In this document: positions 34,357-43,387 of the stretch, one piece after another | Layout of the letters: each line of letters starts with the position of its first letter | How positions within the stretch are numbered: the first letter of the stretch is position 1 | Assembly (NCBI RefSeq): GCF_900091625.1 | Contig: NZ_FMIC01000002.1 | Span: 5,580,001 to 5,644,000, forward strand | Reading direction: 5' to 3' | From: Micromonospora peucetia | GTDB taxonomy: Bacteria > Actinomycetota > Actinomycetes > Mycobacteriales > Micromonosporaceae | Length of the DNA: 64,000 nt | Position numbers and translations under genes: made by a program | The notes under the pieces: model-generated | The model's database searches: none | What the model was told of the DNA's origin: nothing | What the model saw: only the letters and a program-made list of their open reading frames with translations

Positions 34357-34387
34357 GTTAGCGCGCGCCGCTAACGCGAGAGCGTTA
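34357..34387. promoter_or_regulatory. Overlapping palindromic operators upstream of tetR
   Basis: Two overlapping inverted repeats: GTTAGCG (34357-34363) with CGCTAAC (34369-34375), and TAACGC (34372-34377) with GCGTTA (34382-34387). They lie 12 bp upstream of the TetR start and look like an autoregulatory operator of the TAGCG/CGCTA type. A further CGCTAAC is at 34333-34339 in the end of the HAD gene. Confidence 0.7.
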
Positions 34388-34398
34388 TCGTCGCTGTC

Positions 34399-35109
34399 AT
34401 GATCACCGAGACGTCGCCCCGGGACCGGATCGTCCGGGCCGCCGCCACCCTGCTCGCCGAGGGCGGCCGGGAGGCGGTCTCCACCCGCGCGGTCAGCCGG
34501 GCGGCAGGGGTGCAGGCGCCGACGATCTACCGCCAGTTCGGCGACATGCGCGGCCTGCTGGACGCGGCGGCCAGCTACGGGTTCGCCGCGTACCTGCACG
34601 CCCAGGCGGCCGGGGATCTCGCCGGCGACCCGGTGGACGACCTGCGCCGGGGCTGGGACCTGCACGTCGGCTTCGGGGTGGCCAACCCCGCGTTCCACGC
34701 CCTCGTTTACGGCGACCCGCGCCCCGGCGAGACACCGACGGCGGCCCGGGTCGCGGCCGACATCCTGCGCCAGCTCGTACACCGGGTGGCCGAGACGGGC
34801 CGGCTGCGCACGGGCGTCGACGAGGCCACCGAGATGCTGCACGCCACCGGATGCGGGATCACCCTCACCCTGATCCGGACCCCGCCGGCGCAGCGCGACC
34901 CGGCCCTGTCGGCCCGGGCCCGGGAGGCCGTGCTCGCCGCCCTGGTCACCGACTCCGCCGCCGCCCGGGCGACGTCCCGCGCCGACCGCCCGGTCCGGCA
35001 CGCGGTGGCGCTGCGCGCCGCCCTCGACACCCTGACCACCGACCTCACCACCGCCGAACGCGCCCTGCTCGCCGAGTGGCTCGACCGTATCGCCCGCACG
35101 GCCGCCTGA
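34399..35109 (+). CDS. TetR-family transcriptional regulator
   Basis: A 236-residue regulator. The N-terminal HTH is TSPRDRIVRAAATLLAEGGREAVSTRAVSRAAGVQAPTIYRQFGDMRGLLDAAA, with recognition helix VQAPTIYRQF. The C-terminal part is a TetR_C-like helical ligand domain ending in a Thr/Ala-rich helix. It follows the HAD gene by 60 bp with its own palindromic operator in front, so it is probably autoregulated. No target outside itself and perhaps the HAD gene is evident. Confidence 0.92.
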   Translation: MITETSPRDRIVRAAATLLAEGGREAVSTRAVSRAAGVQAPTIYRQFGDMRGLLDAAASYGFAAYLHAQAAGDLAGDPVDDLRRGWDLHVGFGVANPAFHALVYGDPRPGETPTAARVAADILRQLVHRVAETGRLRTGVDEATEMLHATGCGITLTLIRTPPAQRDPALSARAREAVLAALVTDSAAARATSRADRPVRHAVALRAALDTLTTDLTTAERALLAEWLDRIARTAA

Positions 35110-35135
35110 CCCACGCCGCGCGGACGAACGCCGCG

Positions 35136-36062
35136 TCAGCGCAGGAGGCGCAGGGCGGCCGGGGCGGCGGTGACGGTCAGCGGGAGGTCCAGGGCGCGCT
35201 CGCCGTCGGCGTACGTGGTGATGCCCTCGGCACTCAACTCGACCGTGCGGGCCCGGTAGCTGCTCACCAGCGGGTGTGTCACGTGGGTGCCCCGGTAGAT
35301 GCGCGGCTTGACCCGCATCAGCGTGCGCCGGTCGAACCGGCCACCCACCACCACGTCGAGCAGGCCGTCGGTCGGGTCCGCGTCCGGGCAGACCCGCATG
35401 CCGCCGCCATAGCTGGCGCAGTTGCCCACGGCCACCAGCACGGCGTCCACCTCGTGCGCCACCCCGTCGAGCCGCAGCGTGTAGCGGCGCGGGCGCAGCC
35501 GGGCCAGCTCCACCAGGATCGCCAGGTCGTAGCGGCGCGGACCGCTCGGCCAGCGCATCCGGTTGGCACGCTCGTTGACGATCGCGTCGAAGCCGGCCGC
35601 GAGCACCGCCGCGTACCAGCGGCTCGTGCCGTCGGCTGCCGTCATCCGCGCCAGGTCCACCGGGCGGGTCCGGCCGTCGCGCAACGCCGCCGCGATGACG
35701 TCGGCGGCGGCCAGCGGGTCGACCGGGAAGCCGGTGTCGGCGGCGAAGTCGTTGCCGGTGCCGGCGGGCACCGCGCCGAACGGCACCGCCGTCCCGGCGA
35801 CCGCCTGCACCGCTCGGTGCACGGTCCCGTCGCCGCCGATCGCGACCAGGGCCGACGCGCCGTCAGCCACCGCCGCGTGGCAGGCCGCCTCGGCCTCCTC
35901 GGCGGTGTGTGCGTGCAGCGGGCGCACCGGCCGGCCGGCAGCCGCGAGCCGGTGCAGGACCTGCGGCAACAGCCCTCGGTTCCGTCCCCGGCCCGCAGTC
36001 GGGTTGGCCAGCACGGCGACGGGCCCGCCGGGGGCCACGGAGGGGTGATCGTCTGCGGTCAC
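35136..36062 (-). CDS. Diacylglycerol/sphingosine kinase-family lipid kinase
   Basis: A 308-residue lipid kinase of the DagK/LCB5 family. Motifs: VLANPTAGRGRNRG, the ATP-binding VAIGGDGTVHRAVQAV, GAVPAGTGNDFA, and the C-terminal barrel with VAVGNCASYGGGMRVCPDADPTDGLLDVV. It would phosphorylate diacylglycerol to phosphatidic acid or a related lipid. GTG at 36062 (VTADDHP) gives the family-like length; the frame is open further upstream. It is convergent with the tetR gene and divergent from the lanthipeptide synthetase. Confidence 0.92.
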   Translation of the reverse strand: MTADDHPSVAPGGPVAVLANPTAGRGRNRGLLPQVLHRLAAAGRPVRPLHAHTAEEAEAACHAAVADGASALVAIGGDGTVHRAVQAVAGTAVPFGAVPAGTGNDFAADTGFPVDPLAAADVIAAALRDGRTRPVDLARMTAADGTSRWYAAVLAAGFDAIVNERANRMRWPSGPRRYDLAILVELARLRPRRYTLRLDGVAHEVDAVLVAVGNCASYGGGMRVCPDADPTDGLLDVVVGGRFDRRTLMRVKPRIYRGTHVTHPLVSSYRARTVELSAEGITTYADGERALDLPLTVTAAPAALRLLR

Positions 36063-36295
36063 GGCGAGCACCGTACCGCCACCGGCCCGGCAGGGCGTAC
36101 CGCCGGCCCGCTGGCCGAACGTCCGGGGCCGGGGCCCATCCGGCCCGGGCGCACCTGACATTTGTCACGGCCAACCGTGCGGCACGCATTCGTCGTCATG
36201 ACTGAACACACTGGAACCGCCATAGCCCGAACGGACAGACTCGTATCCATCAGCAGGACGAAGGCATCGACCAAACAGCGGAGGGGGTGGTCACG

Positions 36296-38884
36296 GTGGA
36301 CGAGCGCTACGACAGCTACTGCGCCGCCGATCGACTGTTCTACGACTCACTCGGCAGTGCGGTCGAACAGCCCACCTTCGCCGCGGCGCGGCGGCCCGTC
36401 CCCGACGGCTGGCGGTCCGAGCCGCTCGACGACTGGCTGATCTACGCCCCGGAGGGCGGCACGCTGCCCCAGCAGGGCTGGAAGATCCACGTGTCGGCGA
36501 CGCTGGCCAACGCGGAGCGGGTGCTGGACACCATCTGGGACTACTGCGTCCCGCGTGGACTGTCCTTCAAGTTCCTCCGCGGCCCGCGCACCCTGCTGCT
36601 GCGCAACTCCAAGTACGCCTCCCGGGCGGCCAGCGGCAAGTTCGTCACCGTCTACCCCCGTGACGACGCGGAGCTGGAGCTGGTCTGCAAGGAGCTCGAC
36701 GAACTGCTCGCCGGCGAGTCCGGCCCGTACATCCTCAGCGACCTGCGCCACGGCGTCGGCCCGGTGCACGTACGCTACGGCGGCTTCGCCGCGCGCTACT
36801 GCCACTCCCCCGACGGCCAGGTGGTCCCGGCGATCGAGGACGACACCGGCACGCTGGTGCCCGACCGCCGCGATCCCGTTTTCCACGTACCGTCCTGGGT
36901 GACGCTGCCCGCCTTCCTCGGCCCGCACCTGGCCGCCCGCAACGCCACCAGCACAAACGAGGTGCCGTACCGGATCGAGAAGGTCATCCACTTCTCCAAC
37001 GGCGGCGGCCTCTACGTCGGCCGGGACGTGCGGACCGACACCCAGGTGGTGCTGAAGGAGGCCCGGCCGCACGCCGGACTCGACGCCGACGGCGCCGACG
37101 CGGTCACCCGGCTGACCCGGGAGGCCGACGCGCTCCGCCGGCTGGCGGATCTGCCGCAGGTGCCCCGGGTGCACGACGAGTTCCCCCTCGGCGAGCACCG
37201 GTTCCTCGCGCTGGAGTTCATCGAGGGCCGCTCGCTCAACAAGGTGCTCGTCGAGCGGTACCCGCTGATCGACGCCGACGCCACAGACGCCGACCGCGCC
37301 GACTACACCCGGTGGGCGCTGGACGTGCACCGGCAGGTCGAACAGGTCGTCACGGCCATCCACGACCGCGGCCTGGTCTACGGCGACCTGCACCTGTTCA
37401 ACATCATGGTCCGCCCCGACGACCGGATCGCGCTGGTCGACTTCGAGGTCGCCGCGCCGATCGACGGCCACCGCCGGCCGGGCCTGCGCAACCAGGGCTT
37501 CGCCGCACCCCGGGACCGCACCGGTCCCGCCGTCGACCGGTACGCCCTGGCCTGCCTGCGGCTGGCGCTGTTCCTGCCGCTGACCCAGCTGGTCCGGCTG
37601 GGCCCGGCCAAGGCCGCGCACCTCGCCGACGTGATCGCCGCCCACTTCCCGGTGCCGAGGGACCTCCTCGACGACGCCGTACGGGAGATCACCGGCGTCG
37701 CCGAGGCGGCACCGGAGCTCACCGTCGACGTCGGGCCGGCGCAGCGGGACCGGCTCAGCCGGGCGATCCTCGCCAGCGCGACACCCCAGCGGGACGACCG
37801 GCTCTTCCCCGGCGACATCGAGCAGTTCCGCAGCGGCGGGCTCAACCTCGCCCACGGCGCCGCCGGCGTCCTGTACGCCCTGCACGTCAGCGGCGCCGGG
37901 CGCTGGCCAGAACACGAACAGTGGCTGGTCCGTCGGGCCACCGCACCCCCCTCCGGCACCCGGTGCGGCTTCTACGACGGCCTGCACGGCGTCGCGTACG
38001 CCCTGGAGCTGCTCGGTCGCCGGCAGGACGCCCTCGACGTGCTCGACATCTGCCTGCGCCAACCGCTGGACGGGCTGGACCACAGCCTCGCGGGCGGCCT
38101 GTCCGGGATCGCGCTCAACCTGACCGAGCTGGCCGGGCGCACCGGAGAGACCACCCTGCGCGACGCCGCCTGGCGGGCCGCCGAGCGGATCGTCGACCAA
38201 CTCGCCGACGACCCGGGGCCTGACATCAGCGGCGGGCGGCATCCGTACGCCGGGCTGCTGCGCGGCCGGACCGGGCCGGCGCTGCTGCTGGTGCGGCTGC
38301 ACGAGCTGACCGGCGAGCAGGCGCTGCTGGACCATGCCGCCACGGCGCTGCGGCAGGACCTGCGCCGCTGCGTGGTGCGCCCCGACGGCGCGCTGGAGGT
38401 CAACGAGGGCTGGCGCACCATGCCCTACCTCGGGCAGGGCAGCATCGGGATCGGGCTCGTGCTCGACCAGTACCTGCGCCACCACGCCGACGAGCGGTTC
38501 GCCGAGGCCAGCGCAGGTGTGCGCCGCGCCGCCCGGTCGCCGTTCTACGCGCAGTCGGGCCTCTTCGCCGGACGAGCTGGCATCGTGGCCTACCTCGCGG
38601 CGTACCCCGACGATCCGCAGCGGTGCCGCGAACGGGACGCCCAGGTGGCCCGGCTGGCGTGGCACGCGCTGCCCTACCGGGACGGGACGGCCTTCCCGGG
38701 CGAGCAACTGCTGCGGCTCTCCATGGACCTCGGCACCGGCACCGCCGGCGTGCTGCTGGCACTGGCCGCCGCGCGGCCCGACGCCCCGGTGAGCCTGCCG
38801 TTCCTCGCGCCCCTGACGGGCGCCCCCGACTCCCTCGCCTCGGCGAGGGTGACCGAATCGACCGACCAGCACGGAAGGAGGTGA
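36296..38884 (+). CDS. Class III lanthipeptide synthetase (RamC/LanKC type)
   Basis: An 862-residue trifunctional enzyme. Residues 1-220 form the lyase-like N-terminal domain starting DERYDSYCAADRLFYDS. Residues about 225-400 are a Ser/Thr kinase domain with FSNGGGLYVGRD, Lys254 (VVLKEARP), catalytic Asp364 (VYGDLHLFNIMV) and DFE at 382. Residues about 500-860 are a LanC-like cyclase (GLHGVAYALELLG, GLSGIALNL, GTGTAGVLLALA) without the zinc-binding Cys-Cys-His set, which defines class III rather than class IV. GTG at 36296 lies 9 bp after GGAGGGG. It is followed at once by two precursor genes, like ramC and ramS in the SapB locus of Streptomyces. Confidence 0.96.
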   Translation: MDERYDSYCAADRLFYDSLGSAVEQPTFAAARRPVPDGWRSEPLDDWLIYAPEGGTLPQQGWKIHVSATLANAERVLDTIWDYCVPRGLSFKFLRGPRTLLLRNSKYASRAASGKFVTVYPRDDAELELVCKELDELLAGESGPYILSDLRHGVGPVHVRYGGFAARYCHSPDGQVVPAIEDDTGTLVPDRRDPVFHVPSWVTLPAFLGPHLAARNATSTNEVPYRIEKVIHFSNGGGLYVGRDVRTDTQVVLKEARPHAGLDADGADAVTRLTREADALRRLADLPQVPRVHDEFPLGEHRFLALEFIEGRSLNKVLVERYPLIDADATDADRADYTRWALDVHRQVEQVVTAIHDRGLVYGDLHLFNIMVRPDDRIALVDFEVAAPIDGHRRPGLRNQGFAAPRDRTGPAVDRYALACLRLALFLPLTQLVRLGPAKAAHLADVIAAHFPVPRDLLDDAVREITGVAEAAPELTVDVGPAQRDRLSRAILASATPQRDDRLFPGDIEQFRSGGLNLAHGAAGVLYALHVSGAGRWPEHEQWLVRRATAPPSGTRCGFYDGLHGVAYALELLGRRQDALDVLDICLRQPLDGLDHSLAGGLSGIALNLTELAGRTGETTLRDAAWRAAERIVDQLADDPGPDISGGRHPYAGLLRGRTGPALLLVRLHELTGEQALLDHAATALRQDLRRCVVRPDGALEVNEGWRTMPYLGQGSIGIGLVLDQYLRHHADERFAEASAGVRRAARSPFYAQSGLFAGRAGIVAYLAAYPDDPQRCRERDAQVARLAWHALPYRDGTAFPGEQLLRLSMDLGTGTAGVLLALAAARPDAPVSLPFLAPLTGAPDSLASARVTESTDQHGRR

Positions 38885-38890
38885 CACGAC

Positions 38891-39010
38891 ATGGCGCTTC
38901 TCGACCTCCAGGGCATGGAGATGGCCCCCGCCGACCGCACCGGCGGTGGCAGCCGGGCGAGCCTGCTGCTCTGCGGCGACAGCTCGCTGTCCGTCACGAC
39001 CTGCAACTGA
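38891..39010 (+). CDS. SapB-like class III lanthipeptide precursor, copy 1
   Basis: A 39-residue peptide too short for routine gene calling. The leader MALLDLQGMEM contains the L-D-L-Q motif recognised by class III synthetases. The core contains two Ser-x2-Ser-x3-Cys units, Ser21-Ser24-Cys28 (SRASLLLC) and Ser31-Ser34-Cys38 (SSLSVTTC), which give lanthionine or labionin rings. The core is nearly identical to Streptomyces SapB (RamS), with Val in place of Ile before TTC as I recall that sequence. GGAGG lies 9 bp upstream and the synthetase stop is 7 bp away. The product is expected to be a surface-active morphogenetic peptide aiding aerial hyphae. Confidence 0.96.
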   Translation: MALLDLQGMEMAPADRTGGGSRASLLLCGDSSLSVTTCN

Positions 39011-39048
39011 TCCGACCATCCGACCAGTACAGAAGGAGATGACTCGAC

Positions 39049-39168
39049 ATGGCGCTTCTCGACCTCCAGGGCATGGAGATGGCCCCCGCCGACCGCACCG
39101 GCGGTGGCAGCCGGGCGAGCCTGCTGCTCTGCGGCGACAGCTCGCTGTCCGTCACGACCTGCAACTGA
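39049..39168 (+). CDS. SapB-like class III lanthipeptide precursor, copy 2
   Basis: A second 39-residue precursor gene, identical at every nucleotide to the copy 158 bp upstream, with the same L-D-L-Q leader motif and the same two Ser-x2-Ser-x3-Cys units. Its ribosome site is AAGGAGATG, slightly different from the first. Two copies raise precursor dose rather than product variety. A hairpin follows 17 bp later and probably limits read-through into the transporter genes. Confidence 0.96.
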   Translation: MALLDLQGMEMAPADRTGGGSRASLLLCGDSSLSVTTCN

Positions 39169-39184
39169 TCAGATCGTCTCGCGA

Positions 39185-39218
39185 GGCCCTGGGCGGATGG
39201 AAGTGTCCGCCCAGGGCC
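39185..39218 (+). terminator. Attenuator-like hairpin between precursors and transporters
   Basis: A 13-bp perfect inverted repeat (39185-39197 and 39206-39218) with an 8-base loop, placed between copy 2 of the precursor and the first ABC gene. It is followed by a modest T-rich stretch (GTCTTTGT). Its position suggests partial termination or 3'-end protection, giving much more precursor mRNA than transporter mRNA. Confidence 0.75.
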
Positions 39219-39239
39219 GCACGTCTTTGTGGAGGACCG

Positions 39240-40970
39240 ATGCGGACGCCGACCGGCTCCGACCGGCTGCTGCGGCGGGTGGTCCGCGACGGCGGCGGGT
39301 GGACGGTCCTGCTCGTCGCGGTCGCGCTCACCGGCGCAGCCGCCGAACTCTCCCTGCCCGCCGTGCTCGGGCTGGCGGTCGACGCCGCCGTCGGCGGCGA
39401 CGGCTCCGTCCGGTGGCCGGCCGCGGCCTGCGGCCTGGTCGCCGTCCTGATGGTCACCGACATCCTCACCGACGTGGCCGGCGGGTACGGCGCGGCCCGG
39501 GCCACCGCACGGCTGCGTCGGCGCCTACTGCGCCACCTGTTCGCCTGCGACGTGCGCACCGTCCGCCGCTATCCGGTGGGCGACCTGGTCGGTCGGCTCG
39601 TCGGGCAGGCCGCCGACGCCGGGCAGGCCGGCACGGCCGTGGTGCTGGGCGTCGTCGCGCTGCTCCCCCCGGTCGGCAGCGTCGTGGCGCTCACCCTGCT
39701 CGAACCGCTGCTCGGCGTCACCCTCCTCGGCGGGCTGGCCCTGCTCGCGGTGCTCATGCGGGCCTTCGTCACCGACGCCTCCGCCGCCGTCGCCGGCTAC
39801 CAGCGGGTGCTGGGGGTCGTCGCGGGCCGGCTGCTGGAGGCCCTCGGTGGCGCCCGCACCATCGCCGCCGCCGCGACCGTCGAGCGGGAACGCGACCGGG
39901 TGCTGGCGGCCCTGCCGGAGCTGCGCGGGTACGGCCAGCTCGGCTGGCGACTGCTGGCCCGGGCGAGCGCCCGCACGGCCGCCGTGGGGCCGCTGCTCCA
40001 GGTGGCCGTCGTGGCCGTCGGCGGGTACGCGCTGACCGTCGGCTGGCTCACCCCCGGCCAACTCGTCGCCGCCGTGCAGTACGCGGCCCTCGGCGCCGGA
40101 CTGGGCGCGGTGCTGGCCACGCTGAACCGGCTGGTCCGCAGCCGCGCGGCGGCCGGCCGGATCGCCGAGCCGCTGGCCCACCCGGTGCGCCCCGACGGCA
40201 CCGAACCGCTGCCGCCCGGTCGGGGGGAACTGCGGCTGCGCGGGGTCGGCGTCCGCGCCGAGGACGGGCGGCCGGTCCTCGACGGGATCGACCTGACCGT
40301 CCCGGCGGGCGCCACGGTGGCCGTCGTCGGGCGCTCCGGCGCCGGCAAGTCGACCCTCGCCGCGGTGGCCGGGCGGCTGCACGACCCGGACACCGGCGAG
40401 GTGCTGCTGGACGGGGTGCCGTTGCCTCGGCTCAGCCCGCCCGCGCTGCGCCGGGCCGTCGGTCACGCCTTCGACCGGCCCGTCCTGGTCGGCGAGACGG
40501 TGCACGACGCGATCGGGCTCGGGCTGCCCGCCGAATCGGCGCGACCGCCCGCCGGAACTGCCCCGGCCACCCCGGCGGTGCTGACCGCGGCGCGGGCGGC
40601 CCAGGTCGCCGACGTCGTCGCCCGGCTGCCCGAGGGCTTCCGCACCCGGCTGGCAGACGCGCCGTTCTCCGGCGGCGAGGCGCAGCGTCTCGGGCTGGCC
40701 CGCGCGTTCCCCGCCGGGCGGCTGCTCGTGCTCGACGACGCCACATCCAGCCTGGACACCGCCACCGAACACCGGATCGTCCGGGCCGTGGCGGCCGGCG
40801 CCCGCGGGCGTACCCGGCTCGTGGTGACCCACCGCGCGACGACAGCGGCAGCGGCCGACCTGGTGGCGTGGCTCGACGGCGGGCGGCTGCGGGCAGTGGC
40901 GCCGCACCAGCGGCTCTGGGCCGACCCGGACTACCGGGCGGTCTTCGCCCCGGACGGGGAAACCCGATGA
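39240..40970 (+). CDS. ABC transporter half-molecule, RamA-like (TMD-NBD)
   Basis: A 576-residue fused permease-ATPase. The N-terminal half holds about six membrane helices. The ATPase has Walker A GRSGAGKST, the signature FSGGEAQRLGL, Walker B LLVLDDATSSLD and the His switch VTHRAT. The ATG at 39240 follows GGAGG. It overlaps the second ABC gene by 4 bp (ATGA), so the two should form a heterodimer that exports the modified lanthipeptide, as proposed for RamA/RamB. No peptidase domain is present, so leader removal must occur elsewhere. Confidence 0.94.
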   Translation: MRTPTGSDRLLRRVVRDGGGWTVLLVAVALTGAAAELSLPAVLGLAVDAAVGGDGSVRWPAAACGLVAVLMVTDILTDVAGGYGAARATARLRRRLLRHLFACDVRTVRRYPVGDLVGRLVGQAADAGQAGTAVVLGVVALLPPVGSVVALTLLEPLLGVTLLGGLALLAVLMRAFVTDASAAVAGYQRVLGVVAGRLLEALGGARTIAAAATVERERDRVLAALPELRGYGQLGWRLLARASARTAAVGPLLQVAVVAVGGYALTVGWLTPGQLVAAVQYAALGAGLGAVLATLNRLVRSRAAAGRIAEPLAHPVRPDGTEPLPPGRGELRLRGVGVRAEDGRPVLDGIDLTVPAGATVAVVGRSGAGKSTLAAVAGRLHDPDTGEVLLDGVPLPRLSPPALRRAVGHAFDRPVLVGETVHDAIGLGLPAESARPPAGTAPATPAVLTAARAAQVADVVARLPEGFRTRLADAPFSGGEAQRLGLARAFPAGRLLVLDDATSSLDTATEHRIVRAVAAGARGRTRLVVTHRATTAAAADLVAWLDGGRLRAVAPHQRLWADPDYRAVFAPDGETR

Positions 40971-42784
40971 GCGGCCCCGGCGTGCGCCGCACCACCTGGG
41001 CGGCGCTGCGCGCCCGCCGCCGGGCACTGGGCCGGCTGGCGGGTTGGTCTGCGGTCGAGGCCCTGCCGGCGCTGCTCGGCGGGATGCTCGTGGCCCGCGC
41101 CGTCGACCGGGGCTTCCTGGCCGGCCAGTTCGACACCGGCCTGGCCTGGCTGGGTGGGCTCGCCGCGGCCGTGCTGGTCGGCGCGGCGGCCACCGGGCAG
41201 GTGTACCGCAGCCTCGGGGCAGTGGTGGAGCCGTTCCGCGACGAGTTGGCCGCCCGCGTGGTGCACGGCGCGCTGCGCGAGGCCACCCGGGCCGGCGGCC
41301 GGGCGGACAGCGCCGCCGTGGCCCGGCTGACCTACCAGGTCGAGGTGGTCCGGGACACCTTCGGCGGCCTGGTGCTGGTGGTGCGCGGATTCCTGTTCAC
41401 CGCCGGCGCCGCGCTGCTCGGCCTGTTCGCCCTGGCCCCGCCGCTGGCGGCCGCGGTGGCCGCCCCCCTGGTGGTGGGGCTGGCCGTGTTCGCGGCGTCG
41501 CTGCCGGCCATGGTGGCGCACCAGCGGGCCCAGGTGACCGCCGGCGAGCGGCTCGGCCGCTCGGCGGCGTCCGCGCTGGCCGGTCATCGCGACGTCGTCG
41601 CCTGCGGCGCACGCGAGCGCGTGGTGTCCGACGTGGGCCGGCGGGTCACGACGCAGGCCGACGCCGAGCGGACCCTGGCCCGGATGGCCGCGCTGCGCAG
41701 CCTCAGCCTCGGGGTGGGCGGCTGGCTGCCCGTGCTGGTGCTGCTGCTGGCCGCGCCGTGGCTGGTGCGGCAGGGGCTGAGCGCCGGGGCCGTGCTGGGC
41801 GCGCTGGTCTACGTGACCACCGGGCTGCAACCCGCCCTGCACGCCGTCGTGCAGGGCGTCGGCGGTGGGGGCCTGCGCTACGCCGTCACCCTGGGCCGGA
41901 TCCTGCGCACGAGCCCGCCCCCAGGGCCCGACGACCACTCACCGCCGGCGTCCCCGGTCGCCGTCGCCCCGGCGGACCCGCCACCGGCCGGCACCGGCGT
42001 GGCGCCGCATGCCGCCGCTCCCGTCGGCGGCGCCGGGTCGCGGGCGGTCGAGCTGCGCGCACTGAGCTTCCGGTACGGCCCGCACGCCCGGCCCGTCCTG
42101 GCGGACCTCACCCTGACGGTGGCTGCCGGCGAGCACCTGGCCGTGGTGGGGCCGAGCGGAGCCGGCAAGTCCACCCTGGCCGCGCTGGTCGCCGGGCTGG
42201 TGCCGCCGGACTCGGGCTCGGTCCACCTGGCCGGCGTGCCGGTCGCCGGCACGCCGCCGGACGCGCTGGCCCGGCTGCGGGTGCTGGTGCCACAGGAGGC
42301 GTACGTGCGCACCGGCTCCCTCGGCGACAACCTCCGCTACCTGTGCCCCGACGCAGACGACGCGACCGTCCTGGCCGCTGCGCACGCCCTCGGCGCCGGT
42401 GCCCTGGTAACCCGCCTCGGTGGCCTCGACGCCGAACTCGACCCGGCCACCCTCTCCGCCGGGGAACGCCAGCTCGTCGCCGCGGTGCGGGCCTACCTCG
42501 CCCCGGCGTCGCTGGTGATCCTCGACGAGGCGACGTGTCACCTGGACCCGCCCCTGGAGGCGACCGTCGAGCATGCCTTCGCCCGCCGAGGCGGCACCCT
42601 GGTGGTGATCGCGCACCGGATCAGCTCGGCGGCCCGGGCCCGCCGGGTGCTGGTGTTCGACGGTGACCGACCGCTCGCCGGCACCCACGACGACCTGTTG
42701 GCCCGCTCGTCCACCTACCGCGAACTGGTCGGGCACTGGGAGGACGTGACACCGCCGACCCGCGTGCCGCTCGGCCGGGCGTGA
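40967..42784 (+). CDS. ABC transporter half-molecule, RamB-like (TMD-NBD)
   Basis: A 605-residue fused permease-ATPase. About six membrane helices are followed by a proline-rich linker (about residues 315-355) and the ATPase: Walker A GPSGAGKST, Q-loop VPQEAY, Walker B LVILDEATCHLD and VIAHRISS. The signature is degenerate (LSAGERQLVA), as seen in one half of many heterodimeric exporters. It is coupled to the preceding half-transporter by a 4-bp overlap and is convergent with a regulator gene. Together they match ramA and ramB in order and type. Confidence 0.94.
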   Translation: MSGPGVRRTTWAALRARRRALGRLAGWSAVEALPALLGGMLVARAVDRGFLAGQFDTGLAWLGGLAAAVLVGAAATGQVYRSLGAVVEPFRDELAARVVHGALREATRAGGRADSAAVARLTYQVEVVRDTFGGLVLVVRGFLFTAGAALLGLFALAPPLAAAVAAPLVVGLAVFAASLPAMVAHQRAQVTAGERLGRSAASALAGHRDVVACGARERVVSDVGRRVTTQADAERTLARMAALRSLSLGVGGWLPVLVLLLAAPWLVRQGLSAGAVLGALVYVTTGLQPALHAVVQGVGGGGLRYAVTLGRILRTSPPPGPDDHSPPASPVAVAPADPPPAGTGVAPHAAAPVGGAGSRAVELRALSFRYGPHARPVLADLTLTVAAGEHLAVVGPSGAGKSTLAALVAGLVPPDSGSVHLAGVPVAGTPPDALARLRVLVPQEAYVRTGSLGDNLRYLCPDADDATVLAAAHALGAGALVTRLGGLDAELDPATLSAGERQLVAAVRAYLAPASLVILDEATCHLDPPLEATVEHAFARRGGTLVVIAHRISSAARARRVLVFDGDRPLAGTHDDLLARSSTYRELVGHWEDVTPPTRVPLGRA

Positions 42785-42808
42785 CCACCCGCAGGGTGGG
42801 CGCGGCAG

Positions 42809-43387
42809 TCAGATCCAGCCGGCCTCGCGGGCGACCCGCACCGCCTCCACCCTCGTCCGCGCGCCCGCCTTGCGGGTGATCCGGCCGAGGTGGTTGCGCA
42901 CGGTCCCCGGCGCGAGCCCGAGCGCCCGGGCGACCTCCACGACCGGGGCCCCGGCAGCGGTCAGGTCGAGGATCTCCGTCTCCCGTGAGGTCAGCGGGCT
43001 GTCCCGGGTCAGCGCTGCCATCACCAGGTCGGCATCGACCACCGACTCGTGCCGGGCCAGCCGCCGGATGCCGTCCAGCACCCGGTGCGGGGAGACGTCG
43101 CTGCCGAGGATCCCGACGGGGCGTCCCGGCACGAAGACCCGGTGCAGGCTGCGCGCCCGGCGCCGGTCGGCGAGCACCAGCAACGGGCACTGCCCCGCCA
43201 CACCCGCCTCGCCGATGAGGTCGAGGTCGACGACCGCGACGTCGGGGCGCTGTGCGCGGACCGCCGGCGGGAGTGCGTCACCCCGGTCCAGTTCCGCCAC
43301 CACGCTGATGTCCACCTCGGCGGCGAGGACGAGCGACAGGGCGCCACGGACCAGGGCACCATCCAGGGCGAGCAGGGTACGGATCAC
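42809..43387 (-). CDS. RamR-like LuxR-family response regulator with degenerate receiver
   Basis: A 192-residue protein with a receiver-like N-terminus and a GerE/LuxR HTH at about 130-190 (PLTSRETEILDLTAAGAPVVEVARALGLAPGTVRNHLGRITRKAGARTRVEAVR). The phosphorylatable Asp54 is present (VAVVDLDL), but only one of the paired acidic residues near the N-terminus is seen. The conserved lysine is replaced by Ser96 (GILGSD). This suggests an atypical, possibly phosphorylation-independent regulator like RamR. It is convergent with the transporter gene and lies downstream of a second regulator. Confidence 0.9.
   Translation of the reverse strand: MIRTLLALDGALVRGALSLVLAAEVDISVVAELDRGDALPPAVRAQRPDVAVVDLDLIGEAGVAGQCPLLVLADRRRARSLHRVFVPGRPVGILGSDVSPHRVLDGIRRLARHESVVDADLVMAALTRDSPLTSRETEILDLTAAGAPVVEVARALGLAPGTVRNHLGRITRKAGARTRVEAVRVAREAGWI

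Larger units (their letters stand above)
38862..39168 (+). repeat. 158-bp tandem duplication carrying the precursor gene
   Basis: Two adjacent copies with a period of 158 bp. The 120-bp genes are identical base for base. The 29 bp upstream, including the ribosome site, differ at about four positions. This is a recent tandem duplication or a homogenised pair. Confidence 0.95.
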
